Assembly (NCBI GenBank): GCA_021771575.1
Contig: JAETOX010000015.1
Span: forward strand, 1-39,075
Length of the DNA stretch: 39,075 bases
From: Bacteroides sp.
GTDB taxonomy: Bacteria > Bacteroidota > Bacteroidia > Bacteroidales > Marinifilaceae
Direction of reading: 5' to 3'
Of this stretch, positions 1 through 8,986 are shown piece by piece; positions within the stretch are counted from its first letter, which is position 1, and every line of letters starts with the position of its first letter. The position numbers and the translations under genes are program-made. Under the pieces are notes generated by a model, which did no database searches, had not been told where the DNA came from, and saw only the letters and a list, made by a program, of their open reading frames with translations.

Positions 1-110
1 GCAGACAGAATAATAGGTGTATAGCCTAAATCCTTACGTTTTCTGTTGTAAGATTTATAGTATTTAAAATATTTCAATTTTAATTCCAGCGGATATAAAA
101 AAGTTTTCAT
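1..110 (-). CDS. Partial CDS, N-terminus of unknown protein cut by window edge
   Basis: An open frame starts at the ATG on the minus strand at 110 and runs off the left edge, giving at least 36 residues beginning MKTFLYPLELKLKYFKYY and continuing with a basic stretch (YNRKRKDLGYTPII). It lies 94 bases downstream of the glycosyltransferase remnant on the same strand, so a role in surface polysaccharide assembly is a reasonable guess from context only. The visible N-terminus is rich in aromatic and basic residues and has no signal peptide. I do not recognise the family, and the missing C-terminal part would be needed to name it. Confidence 0.5.
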   Translation of the reverse strand, partial: MKTFLYPLELKLKYFKYYKSYNRKRKDLGYTPIILS

Positions 111-204
111 AAATTATTTTATAGTGTACAAAATCAAAAACAGAGCTAATCACGATGCTGACTTTCAGGAAATATACATATACTAACTCTGATTTTTTCT
201 ATCC

Positions 205-706
205 TTACATTTGTAAATATTGATCAATACCGTTTTTGCAATAGATATCTTTCTCATTCATTTTTTGATAATAATACGAAAAATTTCTGTCTCTGTTCTC
301 CATATAAAGATCATTATGCCAGAGATGGAATCCGATGGCAGCAAACTTTAAAGCTATTTTCTTTTTACCGAGTTGACGCAGGCGCATGGCAAGGTCGTAA
401 TCTTCTCCGCCCCAGCCAACAAAGAATTCATCGTAACCGTTGATTCTGACGACATCTTCTTTCCAATAAGACATATTGCATCCCAGACCTGGTGCCGTTT
501 TGCAGCGCGTAGCCAGGAGGCCCGCCAGTAGCAGACAACGAATGGAATTTTCCCTGCGAATAAGATCACGTGTAAAAAAAATTGGGTTGGATATATTGCT
601 GGGTAGAACACTATTTTGCTGTTAACTTAGGACCGATATTGACTCTTCCTCCCTTGATATAATAACCTTTCCGGGCAAAAAGAAGATGAATGTTTTTATT
701 AGGCAT
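205..706 (-). pseudogene. Glycosyltransferase family 2 remnant, frameshifted and 5'-truncated
   Basis: The 3' part (205 to about 625) encodes the C-terminal galactosyltransferase-type segment of a family 2 glycosyltransferase: GCNMSYWKEDVVRINGYDE followed by GWGGEDYDLAMRLRQLG. The frame is open above the internal ATG at 474, so that ATG is not a natural start: the residues before it (TRDLIRRENSIRCLLL, then KTAPGLGCN) fit the family. It meets a stop at 626-628. The preceding family segment continues in another frame at about 614-706 (HLLFARKGYYIKGGRVNIGPKLTAK), so a one-base frameshift lies near 606-626. The N-terminal nucleotide-sugar binding half (about 110 residues of a normal 250-300) is missing. 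This is a decayed gene of a capsule, LPS or exopolysaccharide locus. Confidence 0.75.
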
Positions 707-1067
707 AAAATTCCTTGATCATATTATTAGAGGATTTTCCCCTGAAAATAAACAAAATGAAAAACATAGCAGTTATTCTTACAGGAAGCTCATAACTTCG
801 GGGTGGGAATTTTTATCTAAACAATTCTTAAAAATAGGCGGTCAAAAGTAATCGAACATACTCTTCCTGTATTCCATATGTTTTTCCATCTCCACTGGTA
901 TCACCGATCCCGGAAAAATGTACAGGCAAAAAGGCTCAACCGATCTCACTTTCAGTTGCGGGAGGTAGGAAAAATAGGTGAAATAATGGATTAGAGAAGT
1001 TGATAGTAAAGTATCTCGCATATCGTCGATAAATTATACACTTCCCTGGAATAGCCGCGAGGGGTAA
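707..1067. other. Intergenic decay region with no supported gene
   Basis: No frame of useful length is open on either strand. A plus-strand start at 757 gives 12 residues (MKNIAVILTGSS) before a stop. It resembles the opening of a beta-alpha enzyme fold but is too short to call. The rest is AT-rich and probably the remains of the same polysaccharide locus as the glycosyltransferase remnant. Confidence 0.4.
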
Positions 1068-1862
1068 TTACACTGCAATATCCCCTTTGATGTGCGGATG
1101 AGGATCATAATCCGTTAATTCGAAGTCTTCATAACGGAAACGAAAAATATCTTTTACATCCGGGTTGATATTCATCCGGGGCAATGCCCGCGGCTCACGG
1201 GTAAGCTGTAATTTCACCTGTCCGATATGATTGAGGTAGATATGAGCATCTCCCAAAGTATGAATAAATTCGCCCGGCTGCAACCCGCATACCTGAGCCA
1301 CCATCATCGTCAACAAAGCATAAGAAGCGATGTTAAAAGGAACGCCCAAAAAAGTGTCGGCGCTACGCTGATAAAGCTGACAGGACAATTTTCCGTTCAC
1401 CACATAAAACTGAAATAAGGCATGACAAGGGGCCAGGGCCATATTTTCTATATCTCCTGCATTCCAGGCACTCACGATCAACCGCCGGGAATCGGGAGTA
1501 TGCCGGATATCGTGGATCACTTGGGCGATCTGATCCAGATGCGTTCCGTCGGGCCGGGGCCAGGAGCGCCATTGATAGCCATAAACCGGGCCTAGATTGC
1601 CTTCGGCATCCGCCCATTCATTCCAGATTTTCACCCCATGTTCCTGCAAATATTTCACATTGGTATCTCCACGTAAAAACCACAACAACTCATAGATAAT
1701 GGATTTCAGATGCAATTTTTTCGTTGTCAGTAAAGGAAATCCTGCCTGTAAATCAAAACGCATCTGATGTCCGAAGATGCTGATCGTTCCCGTTCCCGTA
1801 CGATCTGTTTTTTCCGCTCCTTCCCGGAGAATCCGATCCAATAAGTCTAAATATTGCAGCAT
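1068..1862 (-). CDS. thyA: Thymidylate synthase ThyA
   Basis: Converts dUMP to dTMP with methylenetetrahydrofolate as methyl donor; cytosolic homodimer. At 264 residues it matches the E. coli enzyme exactly in length. The nucleophile is Cys146 in [11 protein letters not shown], and the phosphate-binding arginine pair is Arg126-Arg127 in [10 protein letters not shown]. The N-terminal RTGTGT and the C-terminal [14 protein letters not shown] with final Val are intact. It lies 59 bases downstream of the O-methyltransferase gene on the same strand and may be the last gene of a transcript with the M16 peptidase. FolE, which feeds folate synthesis, is elsewhere in this window (16712). Identification is secure. 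Confidence 0.98.
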   Translation of the reverse strand: MLQYLDLLDRILREGAEKTDRTGTGTISIFGHQMRFDLQAGFPLLTTKKLHLKSIIYELLWFLRGDTNVKYLQEHGVKIWNEWADAEGNLGPVYGYQWRSWPRPDGTHLDQIAQVIHDIRHTPDSRRLIVSAWNAGDIENMALAPCHALFQFYVVNGKLSCQLYQRSADTFLGVPFNIASYALLTMMVAQVCGLQPGEFIHTLGDAHIYLNHIGQVKLQLTREPRALPRMNINPDVKDIFRFRYEDFELTDYDPHPHIKGDIAV

Positions 1863-1921
1863 AAGTTTAAAATCAATTGATTACAAAAGTAGTAAAAACA
1901 GACGAAAAAACAAGGTGGCTC

Positions 1922-2587
1922 TTAAGCTTCCTTCTTTCGGATCAGCATCAACCCGTGCCGGAGAGGCAACAACAAATTTTCCACCCGGGAATCGGCCTGC
2001 ACCAGTTCATTAAATTCCAGAATTCCCCGCGTCTGGGCATCCTTGCTACCGGCTTGCACAACTTTTCCGTCCCACAAGACATCATCGGCAACAATAATCC
2101 CTCCGGGACGTACTTTATCAAAAACCAACCGATAATAGTCGGCATATTGCCGTTTGTCCGCATCAATAAAAACCAGATCAAATTGCTCGTCTAGTTCCGG
2201 GATGATGTCACAGGCATCTCCAATATGGAACACAATCCGGTGGTTGAGGCCGCTCTGACCAATATACTTACGGGTAAAGTCTTCCAATTCATCGTTGATA
2301 TCGATGGTATGCAATATCCCGTTCTCCTCCATTCCCATCGCCATGGCAATGGCCGCATACCCAGTAAATGTACCTACTTCCAACACCCGCCGAGCATGAT
2401 TCATGCGGCATAACATCCTCAGGAATTGTCCCTGCATATTTCCAGATAACATCCGCGGACGGAGGATTTTGCGATGCGTAGCACGCGATAATTCGGCCAA
2501 CACTTCCGGTTCCTGCTCCGAATGCAGTTCTATGTATTCTTCCAATTCAAGCCCCGGTTCCCAATGGATCGATTCATCGTTTATCAT
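1922..2587 (-). CDS. Class I SAM-dependent O-methyltransferase, caffeoyl-CoA OMT family
   Basis: The 221-residue protein has the methyltransferase fold of the bacterial YrrM/catechol-type OMT group: glycine-rich SAM loop VLEVGTFTGYAAIAMA, acidic residue binding the ribose (HTIDIN), and the metal- and substrate-side motif FIDADK followed by IVADDVLWDG. These families methylate hydroxyls of small aromatic molecules or tRNA wobble uridine derivatives; the substrate cannot be told from sequence. It starts 12 bases after the stop of the M16 peptidase gene, so the two are almost certainly co-transcribed. The length is normal and nothing is broken. Confidence 0.9.
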   Translation of the reverse strand: MINDESIHWEPGLELEEYIELHSEQEPEVLAELSRATHRKILRPRMLSGNMQGQFLRMLCRMNHARRVLEVGTFTGYAAIAMAMGMEENGILHTIDINDELEDFTRKYIGQSGLNHRIVFHIGDACDIIPELDEQFDLVFIDADKRQYADYYRLVFDKVRPGGIIVADDVLWDGKVVQAGSKDAQTRGILEFNELVQADSRVENLLLPLRHGLMLIRKKEA

Positions 2588-2599
2588 AAGCCGACAGAA

Positions 2600-3820
2600 T
2601 TATTTGTAAATTAAAACAGATTGTTTATCAGCGGCAAAAATTTCTCCAGCTACCTGTTGCAACAAAGCGGCATCGATTTCTTCGATCTTTTCGTAGATAT
2701 CCGCAAGTTCATCTACTTTGTCATAGATCAAAAAACTCTTTCCACTGGAAAGCATCATATTTTCATAATTTTCGGACGCCAAGGTCATTTGACCAATCAT
2801 TTGTGTCTTGGCTTTCTGCAATTGCCGATGCCCCAAAGGTTCATCCCACAACAAAGCCATTTCCCTGTGACAGAGTTTCCGGCATTTTTCCAAATCTCCG
2901 GCATCACAGCCGAAATATATAGTAAACACTCCGGTATCCGAATAGGTGGTATAGGACGCTTCAACATTATAAGCTAAACCATATCTTTCCCGGATATTCA
3001 GATTCAAACGTGAATTCATCCCGGTTCCTCCCAGAATATTCACCAGCAAAGATAAAGGCAACCGGTTCTCCTCCGTATAGTCGTAAGCGACATTACCAAT
3101 AATACAATGGTTTTGATAAGTATCCATCTCCACAATCCGCTCTTCCGGCACATACAATTCCGGACGTTTTCTCTCCAATACGGATGGATACCCCTGAATA
3201 TCACCAAAATACCTTTCGATCAGGCGCACCAACCGATCGAAAGGAATGTCCCCTACCGAACTGATCACCATACGTCCGGGCTGATAGTTCCGTCGAACAA
3301 AGTCCAGAATATCCGTCCGCTGTATTTTTTTGACAGCTTCCTCCCCGCCCAGTATATTACGTCCAATCGGGTATCCTCTGTAAATCAGTTCTTCGAAATC
3401 ATCGTAAATCAATTCACCCGGACTGTCTTTATATGAATTGATTTCGTCGATCACCACCTCCTTTTCCTTTTCTATTTCTTTCTCTGGAAAAACAGAATGG
3501 AAGACGATATCTGAAAACAACTCCACCACCCGCTCATAATCTTTCGCCAAAAAAGAAGCATAAATACAAGTATCTTCTTTTGTCGTATAAGCATTCAATT
3601 CTCCACCGACATCCTCCAGACGGCTCAAAATATGATAAGCCTTCCGCTTTTCGGTGCCTTTAAAAATCACATGTTCGATAAAATGGGCGATCCCTTCTTC
3701 TTCCGCTCGCTCATCCCTGCTCCCTACTCCAATGATCAAACCACACCAGGCCGCTTTTCCCGAAGTATGCTGGTGGATTATTTTCAAACCATTTTTTAAT
3801 ATATGTGTCTCGTACATCAT
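2600..3820 (-). CDS. M16 family zinc metallopeptidase
   Basis: The 406-residue protein carries the inverted zinc motif HxxEH in HFIEHVIFKGT (His46, Glu49 catalytic base, His50) and the downstream third ligand Glu126 in VVIDEINSY. The C-terminal half is the non-catalytic M16 repeat, with the RERYGLAYNVEASY segment typical of this group. It resembles the mitochondrial-processing-peptidase/YmxG-like bacterial proteases that work in the cytosol, and no signal peptide is visible. The start could be either of two adjacent ATGs; the first is used. A terminator separates it from trigger factor upstream, and the O-methyltransferase gene follows by 12 bases. Confidence 0.93.
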   Translation of the reverse strand: MMYETHILKNGLKIIHQHTSGKAAWCGLIIGVGSRDERAEEEGIAHFIEHVIFKGTEKRKAYHILSRLEDVGGELNAYTTKEDTCIYASFLAKDYERVVELFSDIVFHSVFPEKEIEKEKEVVIDEINSYKDSPGELIYDDFEELIYRGYPIGRNILGGEEAVKKIQRTDILDFVRRNYQPGRMVISSVGDIPFDRLVRLIERYFGDIQGYPSVLERKRPELYVPEERIVEMDTYQNHCIIGNVAYDYTEENRLPLSLLVNILGGTGMNSRLNLNIRERYGLAYNVEASYTTYSDTGVFTIYFGCDAGDLEKCRKLCHREMALLWDEPLGHRQLQKAKTQMIGQMTLASENYENMMLSSGKSFLIYDKVDELADIYEKIEEIDAALLQQVAGEIFAADKQSVLIYK

Positions 3821-3843
3821 ATTCCCTCTTCTCCCCCTAACTG

Positions 3844-3869
3844 AAAAAAGCCCTGCAATGCAAGGCTTT
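3844..3869 (-). terminator. Rho-independent terminator of tig
   Basis: On the minus strand, 24 bases after the trigger factor stop, AAAGCC pairs with GGCTTT, extended inward by TGC/GCA with one mismatch, followed by six Ts. It separates tig from the M16 peptidase gene. Confidence 0.8.
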
Positions 3870-3893
3870 CCTCTATTCTTATTTTTCCGGATT

Positions 3894-5246
3894 TTAGTTC
3901 TGGAACAATTTTTCGAAATCAGCCATAGAAATTTCCTGTTCTTCCAGTTTCATATTTTCCCGAATCGTTGCGAAAACCCGGTTATCCAGCGCTCTTTCAT
4001 ACAGGTGTTGACGTTGTTTTTCATCTTGCAACAATTTAGCGGCAAAACCGTCCAACTGCTCATCGGTGAGTCCATACAGTCCGTATTGCTGAAGCTGAGC
4101 CGCTGCAATCTGACGGCCTTCTTTTTTCATATCTTCGGCTTCTACTTTGATATCGTAATCTTTAACGATAGCCGACTTCACCAATTGCCATTTGAATTCG
4201 TCCCGATAACCTTCGAAATCTTTTTCTACCATTTCAGGAGTCATATTCTCGTTTACAGCAACGATCCATCTTTTCAGGAAAGTCTCCGGTAAAACAACAT
4301 CTTCATTTTTCTTAATCAGTTTTTCTTTGGCATCGATCGTAAACCGATATTCGGAATGTCCTTTCAGCTGATTTTCGATATCTGCTTTTACCCGGGCACG
4401 AAAATCGGCAACATCTTTAATCGCCCCTTCTCCGTAAAGTTTGGTAAACAGTTCTTCATTTACCTCGGCATTCACATAACGTTTGATCTCACCGATAATA
4501 AAACAGTAATTCTCTCCGGCTTTTTCCGCTTCCTCTTTGGAAACGCCCAGCATAGCGGCAAAATCGGTCTTATTAGGATAAGCCTTTACTGCATTGAATT
4601 TCACTTCTTCGCCCACTTTTTTGCCCTTGAAAGCATTGACAGCCTCTTCATCCTTCATATAATGAATGGACATCGAAGCATCCTCATTCCGGATCCCGCC
4701 TTCTTTAATATTACCGGCCTCATCTAATTCGATCAATTCACCTTTCAGATATTCTGTCCCCTCGATCTCCTCCACAGGCACCATATTACCGTTATTCTGA
4801 CAAATACCCTCGATTTGCTTATCGATCATTTCATCATCCACCTTAATCAGGTAAAAAGGAACCTTTTCCCGTTTGCTCATTTTAGCATTTACCTCCGGCG
4901 ACAAAGCAATATCATATAAAAACTCGAAATTATCTTCTTCCAGATTCAATTCTTTCTGTTCGGTTTCGTTCGGAAGCGGTTCACCCAAAATCTGCAAATC
5001 ATTTTCTTTGATATAATTATTCAGGCTTTCTCCCAGCACTTTATTGATCTCTTCTATCAGCAGACTTTTTCCGTACATTTTTTTCACGATACCCATCGGC
5101 GTTTTTCCCTGACGGAAACCGTTCACGACTACTTTTTTCTGATAATCTTTCAGTGCTTTTTCTACGCGTCCGGCGTAATCTTCTTTACCTAATTCGATCT
5201 TAATGGTTGCGTTAAGATCATCGATCTGGTTTTTTGTTATATTCAT
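3894..5246 (-). CDS. tig: Trigger factor, ribosome-associated chaperone
   Basis: Binds the ribosome at the nascent-chain exit and shields emerging polypeptides. The 450-residue length is normal. The N-terminal ribosome-binding domain holds the tail signature GFRQGKTPMGIVKKMYG (residues about 43-59; canonical GFRxGxxP). The middle PPIase-like domain (about 150-250) is diverged, as is usual in Bacteroidetes, and a long helical C-terminal chaperone domain follows. No signal or membrane segment is present. The gene is monocistronic, ended by its own terminator. tRNA-Leu lies upstream on the same strand with a separate terminator between. Confidence 0.95.
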   Translation of the reverse strand: MNITKNQIDDLNATIKIELGKEDYAGRVEKALKDYQKKVVVNGFRQGKTPMGIVKKMYGKSLLIEEINKVLGESLNNYIKENDLQILGEPLPNETEQKELNLEEDNFEFLYDIALSPEVNAKMSKREKVPFYLIKVDDEMIDKQIEGICQNNGNMVPVEEIEGTEYLKGELIELDEAGNIKEGGIRNEDASMSIHYMKDEEAVNAFKGKKVGEEVKFNAVKAYPNKTDFAAMLGVSKEEAEKAGENYCFIIGEIKRYVNAEVNEELFTKLYGEGAIKDVADFRARVKADIENQLKGHSEYRFTIDAKEKLIKKNEDVVLPETFLKRWIVAVNENMTPEMVEKDFEGYRDEFKWQLVKSAIVKDYDIKVEAEDMKKEGRQIAAAQLQQYGLYGLTDEQLDGFAAKLLQDEKQRQHLYERALDNRVFATIRENMKLEEQEISMADFEKLFQN

Positions 5247-5301
5247 GCCATTAGTTTGTTATAGCAGTTCAACTATATTGGTTTTTATTTTTCTCTATCA
5301 T

Positions 5302-5329
5302 AAAAAAGCCACCTCAAATAAGGCGGCTT
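5302..5329 (-). terminator. Terminator of tRNA-Leu
   Basis: Minus-strand hairpin AAGCCGCCT / AGGTGGCTT with a 6-base loop and a run of Ts, 10 bases after the tRNA-Leu 3' end. Confidence 0.85.
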
Positions 5330-5339
5330 CCCTACTCAG

Positions 5340-5421
5340 TACGGGCGAAGGGACTCGAACCCCCAAGTCTTGCGACACTAGATCCTAAGTCTAGCGTGTC
5401 TACCAATTCCACCACGCCCGC
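5340..5421 (-). tRNA. tRNA-Leu, anticodon UAG
   Basis: The acceptor stem GCGGGCG pairs with CGCCCGT (one G-U), with discriminator A. The anticodon arm CTAGA-CTTAGGA-TCTAG puts TAG at the anticodon. A long variable arm (GTGTCGCAAGAC region) marks a class II tRNA. The T-arm GGGGGTTCGAGTCCC is regular. CCA is not encoded, as is usual in this phylum. 82 bases. Confidence 0.96.
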
Positions 5422-5560
5422 CTGCCAGTTTTTGACGCTGCAAAATTAATATTAAATTCCAAATACTCAAACCCTAAAACAAAAATATTTTATAAACGCC
5501 TTATTTTTCTTACCTTTACCGCAACGAAAACAAAACGAATACGATATACACCGATAACCC

Positions 5561-6217
5561 ATGATTGAAGTCCGAAATATAAAGAAAAGCTACGGCAAAC
5601 TGAATGTATTGAAAGGAATAGACCTGACGATCCCCCAGAAAAAAGTCGTTAGCATCGTTGGTGCCAGCGGAGCCGGAAAAAGCACGCTGTTACACATTTT
5701 AGGTACCCTCGATTATCCCGATGAAGGTGAAGTCTGGTATGACCAGGAAAACGTGAGTCGCTATTCGCCCAATAAACTGGCAAATTTCAGGAATCATCAT
5801 ATCGGTTTTGTTTTCCAGTTTCACCATTTGTTACCGGAATTCACCGCATTGGAAAATGTCTGTATTCCCGCCTGGATAAAGGGTGACAGCAGAAAAGAAG
5901 GAGAAAAAAAAGCCTTGCATTTGCTGGAAATCATGGGGCTCAAGGAACGGATTTCCCATAAACCGTCAGAGCTTTCCGGAGGAGAACAACAACGAGTAGC
6001 CGTGGCCCGGGCTTTGGTAAACTCACCCAAAATCGTACTGGCCGATGAACCGTCGGGTAACCTCGATACGCATACCAAAACCGAATTGCATAAATTGTTC
6101 TTTTCCCTTCGGGATGAACTGGGGCAAACTTTTGTCATCGTCACCCACGACACCGAACTGGCCGAAATGTCCGATCTCAAAATCCTGTTGAGCGATGGAA
6201 GAATCTACAATAAATAA
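5561..6217 (+). CDS. lolD: LolD-type ABC transporter ATPase
   Basis: The 218-residue ATP-binding subunit has Walker [10 protein letters not shown] at residues 34-42, Q-loop [17 protein letters not shown] (about 84-100), signature [15 protein letters not shown] at 138 onward and Walker [13 protein letters not shown] at 158 onward. The [12 protein letters not shown] and SGNLD wording is characteristic of the LolD/MacB/FtsE group. LolD powers LolCE to release lipoproteins from the inner membrane for delivery to the outer membrane. No permease gene is adjacent, which is common in Bacteroidales. A -7-like TACCTTTA lies at 5511-5518. LolD is the best name, although MacB-type use cannot be excluded. 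Confidence 0.87.
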   Translation: MIEVRNIKKSYGKLNVLKGIDLTIPQKKVVSIVGASGAGKSTLLHILGTLDYPDEGEVWYDQENVSRYSPNKLANFRNHHIGFVFQFHHLLPEFTALENVCIPAWIKGDSRKEGEKKALHLLEIMGLKERISHKPSELSGGEQQRVAVARALVNSPKIVLADEPSGNLDTHTKTELHKLFFSLRDELGQTFVIVTHDTELAEMSDLKILLSDGRIYNK

Positions 6218-6370
6218 AATTTTAATTCGACAAAAAATGATATGCCACCATCAAGCTTTACGAGCAAGGTGTTATTACGACTAACGGTTTTTGTATGGAA
6301 TTTTGTAAAATCTACAGAAGTATCTGAATAAATAATTCACATATTTTCCCGTTTTCTCACGAGTTCTTCC

Positions 6371-6378
6371 TATCTTTG
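6371..6378 (+). promoter_or_regulatory. Bacteroidetes -7 box upstream of fkp genes
   Basis: TATCTTTG fits the TAnnTTTG consensus and lies 28 bases before the ATG at 6406. No good -33 element is visible. Confidence 0.6.
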
Positions 6379-6405
6379 CATGATTAAAAATTTAATAGAA
6401 AAATA

Positions 6406-7008
6406 ATGAAGTATACCAACGAACTCGACAAAGTCAGCTATAGTCTCGGCTTAAGTATTGCTAGCAATTTAATCTCATCCGGTATTAAAACCATCAATGC
6501 CGAAGCATTCAACGATGCGATGCACACTGTATTTGCAGGTCAAATGCCCGAAATCATGCCAGACGAAGCAAACAATATATTACAGACTTATTTCGATAAA
6601 CTTCAGCAGGAAAAAGGCAAAGAAGCTAAAGAAGCCGGCCAAAAATTCCTGGAAGAAAATAAGGGAAAAGAAGGTGTCGTGGCCTTACCCAGCGGATTAC
6701 AATATAAAATACTGGTAGCCGGCAACGGACCTAAACCTCAGGCATCGGATACGGTAAAATGTCATTACGAAGGCCGGCTGATCAATGGCACCGTTTTCGA
6801 TTCTTCCATCCGTAGAGGCGAACCGGCAGAATTCCCTGTAGGCGGGGTGATCGCAGGTTGGGTAGAAGCCCTGCAATTGATGCCTGTCGGATCCAAATGG
6901 CAGCTTTACATTCCTTCGGAATTAGCTTATGGAGCTCATGGCGCAGGTCAATCTATCGGCCCGAACGAAACCCTGATTTTCGATGTGGAACTTTTAGCAA
7001 TTGTATAA
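6406..7008 (+). CDS. FKBP-type peptidyl-prolyl isomerase, no signal peptide
   Basis: This 200-residue FkpA/Mip-like protein has an N-terminal helical dimerisation domain (about 1-85, KVSYSLGLSIASNLISSG) and a C-terminal FKBP domain (about 97-200) with VKCHYEGRLINGTVFDSS, GVIAGWVEALQLMPVGSKW and IPSELAYG...GPNETLIFDVEL. The prolyl-pocket aromatic and aspartate residues (Y, FDSS, W) are present. No signal peptide is visible, so it is probably cytoplasmic, unlike its neighbour. The next gene, a paralogue, starts 25 bases downstream, so the pair probably arose by tandem duplication and is co-transcribed. Confidence 0.92.
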   Translation: MKYTNELDKVSYSLGLSIASNLISSGIKTINAEAFNDAMHTVFAGQMPEIMPDEANNILQTYFDKLQQEKGKEAKEAGQKFLEENKGKEGVVALPSGLQYKILVAGNGPKPQASDTVKCHYEGRLINGTVFDSSIRRGEPAEFPVGGVIAGWVEALQLMPVGSKWQLYIPSELAYGAHGAGQSIGPNETLIFDVELLAIV

Positions 7009-7033
7009 TTATAAATTCAATTCAAGCAAAACA

Positions 7034-7750
7034 ATGAAAGCAAAAAACTTACTACTCACATTGGCTGTCGGAGCAATGGCAGTCAGTTGTAACAGCGGCG
7101 GTTCTCTGAATCAGACCTCTGCCTCATTGAAAAATGCATCGGACACGGCAAGCTTCTATATTGGTTATATGTATGGAACAGGCATGCAACGGATGGGTAT
7201 GAAAGAGCCGAATATGGATGCCCTGGTGGCTGGTATGAATAGTGCTGTTCAAAAAAAAGAAGTCAAAACCGATCCCCAGCAAATGGAAATGTACCTGAAT
7301 AATTATTTCCAGAGATTGGCTATGAAAAGAGCAGAAGAAAATGCAGAAAAAGGGAAAAAATTCCTGGAAGAAAATGCTAAAAAATCCGGAGTAGATACTT
7401 TGTCTCACGGAATTCAATACAAAATTCTGAAAAAAGGAGATGGTCCTAAACCGACAGCTACAGACATAGTAAAAGTACATTACAGAGGTACGTTGATCGA
7501 CGGAACTGAATTCGACTCTTCGCTCAAGAGAGGCGAACCCATCGAATTCCCATTAAACCGTGTAATCCCGGGATGGACAACAGCTTTACAGGAAATGCCC
7601 GTCGGATCGAAATGGGAAATTTACATTCCTTCTGATCAGGCTTACGGCCCACGCGGCGGCGGTTCTATCGGACCGAACGAAACTCTTATTTTCGAAGTAG
7701 AGTTATTAGACATCGTTAACCCGGAAGCTCCGAAAACAGAGAAAAAATAA
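7034..7750 (+). CDS. FKBP-type peptidyl-prolyl isomerase, lipoprotein form
   Basis: The ATG at 7034 is chosen because it begins a lipoprotein signal (MKAKNLLLTLAVGAMAVSCNSG, lipidated Cys about residue 19). An in-frame start at 7001 would overlap the previous gene and spoil the signal. The mature protein has the FkpA N-terminal helical domain and a C-terminal FKBP domain (VKVHYRGTLIDGTEFDSS, RVIPGWTTALQEMPVGSKW, GPNETLIFEVELLDIV). It would fold periplasmic or outer-membrane proteins while anchored in a membrane. It is tandem with the signal-less paralogue upstream and followed by a strong terminator. Confidence 0.93.
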   Translation: MKAKNLLLTLAVGAMAVSCNSGGSLNQTSASLKNASDTASFYIGYMYGTGMQRMGMKEPNMDALVAGMNSAVQKKEVKTDPQQMEMYLNNYFQRLAMKRAEENAEKGKKFLEENAKKSGVDTLSHGIQYKILKKGDGPKPTATDIVKVHYRGTLIDGTEFDSSLKRGEPIEFPLNRVIPGWTTALQEMPVGSKWEIYIPSDQAYGPRGGGSIGPNETLIFEVELLDIVNPEAPKTEKK

Positions 7751-7768
7751 TATTTTCCGGAAATCATA

Positions 7769-7802
7769 AAAGCCCGGGACTCAAGTGTCTCCGGGCTTTT
7801 TT
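7769..7802 (+). terminator. Rho-independent terminator after FKBP pair
   Basis: AAGCCCGG pairs perfectly with CCGGGCTT, followed by a T-run, 20 bases after the stop at 7750. Confidence 0.9.
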
Positions 7803-7831
7803 GCTAAGTCATTAATTTTTTTTACCATTTT

Positions 7832-8206
7832 ATGAATTACGAAATAAGCGGCAAACTGATATTTAAGGAAGAAACCCAACATATCAGCGACAAATTCCAG
7901 AAAAGAGAGTTTGTCATTGAAGTAGAGAACGAAAAAAATCCCCAATGGAACGATTTTGTCAAAGTACAATTGATCCAGGACAGATGCGACCTGCTTGAAA
8001 ATATTGCACTCAACGAAAATATCAAAGTATATTTCAATATCCGGGGAAGAAAATGGGAGAATAAAGGACAAATTTCTTATTTCACTAATCTGGAAGGTTG
8101 GCGGATCGAGAAATTGCAACCTCAGAACCCTGAAAACATTCCTGTTCCCGAATATCGTGTAGAAGATATTCCGCCTATGCCGGAAGCCGACGATCTTCCC
8201 TTCTAA
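7832..8206 (+). CDS. DUF3127 protein with SSB-like acidic C-terminal tip
   Basis: The 124-residue Bacteroidetes protein begins MNYEISGKLIFKEETQ and has the KREFVIEVENEKNPQW and RGRKWENKGQISYFTNLEGWRIEK blocks of DUF3127. The beta-rich pattern of about 100 residues suggests an OB-like barrel. The last residues, EADDLPF, closely mimic the DDDIPF tip by which single-stranded DNA-binding protein recruits repair and replication proteins. A DNA- or RNA-binding role is therefore a reasonable inference, not a known function. It is transcribed alone, downstream of a terminator and convergent with the thioesterase gene. Confidence 0.85.
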   Translation: MNYEISGKLIFKEETQHISDKFQKREFVIEVENEKNPQWNDFVKVQLIQDRCDLLENIALNENIKVYFNIRGRKWENKGQISYFTNLEGWRIEKLQPQNPENIPVPEYRVEDIPPMPEADDLPF

Positions 8207-8219
8207 AAAACCGAAGCTT

Positions 8220-8975
8220 TTAATGTTTTTGCCAAACCGTTTTGGCCAGACAATGGGTCAATTCTCCGGTTTGGTTTTTTACTTCGTGAAATACGATTAC
8301 CTCAGTCCCCCTGTCTTCTATCCGATAACCTGAAAAGATACAACTATCAGGAAGTATTTCGTGGGCATAGATGACTTCTATTTCTACCAATACATGAGCT
8401 TTCAGAAACCCAAAAGGCAGGGAATTGGTGATCCAGCGGACATAAGAAGCCTGCGTTACATGACCGTTAAAATCAATATTGTCGAAGGTCGCCGTGAATG
8501 AACGACTTCCCTGTACCTCTCCTGTAAATTCTTTTTCCTCCAGTAAAGTGTGTAGATGTAACTTTTCAATCTGATGGTGGGTACTCAGATCGATCACATT
8601 CTGCGGTAAACGCAAAGGACGCCGGCGCTTCATATCGATATACATCCATTCAGAAGTTGCCCGTACCAACTCCTCCCCGTTTTCCCGCAACATCCGGTAA
8701 TCCCTCAAAGCAAAAAAACGATCGATACCCGACGGCCAGGTTTCTATGGTCACAACCTCTTCTTTCTGAGGCATCTTGGTCAACTGAATGTGTAAACGAT
8801 GAAGCATCCAGGTAAATCCTTGTGCATTGAGTGTATCCACATCCACTTTGTACATTTCTGTCTGCGCTTCGGCTGCATCGTTGAACAAGTCGCACAACGT
8901 CTTGACAAATAAACGCCCTTTATAATTGGTGTAATGATTGAAAATCCTGACCTTTTCTATATACTTCGTTATCAT
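8220..8975 (-). CDS. Acyl-ACP thioesterase
   Basis: The 251-residue protein belongs to the bacterial branch of the FatA/FatB acyl-ACP thioesterases, with two tandem hotdog folds. The first half holds TKYIEKVRIFNHYTNYKGR and FTWMLHRLHIQLTKMP. The second holds FDNIDFNGHVTQASYVRW, where the Asn-x-His of the second hotdog (DFNGHV) is catalytic in the plant enzymes. It would release free fatty acids from acyl-ACP in the cytosol. The stop is 11 bases before murB's stop-side neighbour region; murB ends just upstream on the same strand (gap 11), suggesting a murB-thioesterase operon. Confidence 0.9.
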   Translation of the reverse strand: MITKYIEKVRIFNHYTNYKGRLFVKTLCDLFNDAAEAQTEMYKVDVDTLNAQGFTWMLHRLHIQLTKMPQKEEVVTIETWPSGIDRFFALRDYRMLRENGEELVRATSEWMYIDMKRRRPLRLPQNVIDLSTHHQIEKLHLHTLLEEKEFTGEVQGSRSFTATFDNIDFNGHVTQASYVRWITNSLPFGFLKAHVLVEIEVIYAHEILPDSCIFSGYRIEDRGTEVIVFHEVKNQTGELTHCLAKTVWQKH

Positions 8976-8986
8976 AATTTCTTTTA

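Noticed and set aside
757-795. Plus-strand 12-residue frame MKNIAVILTGSS
   Set aside because: Too short, and nothing continues it in another frame.
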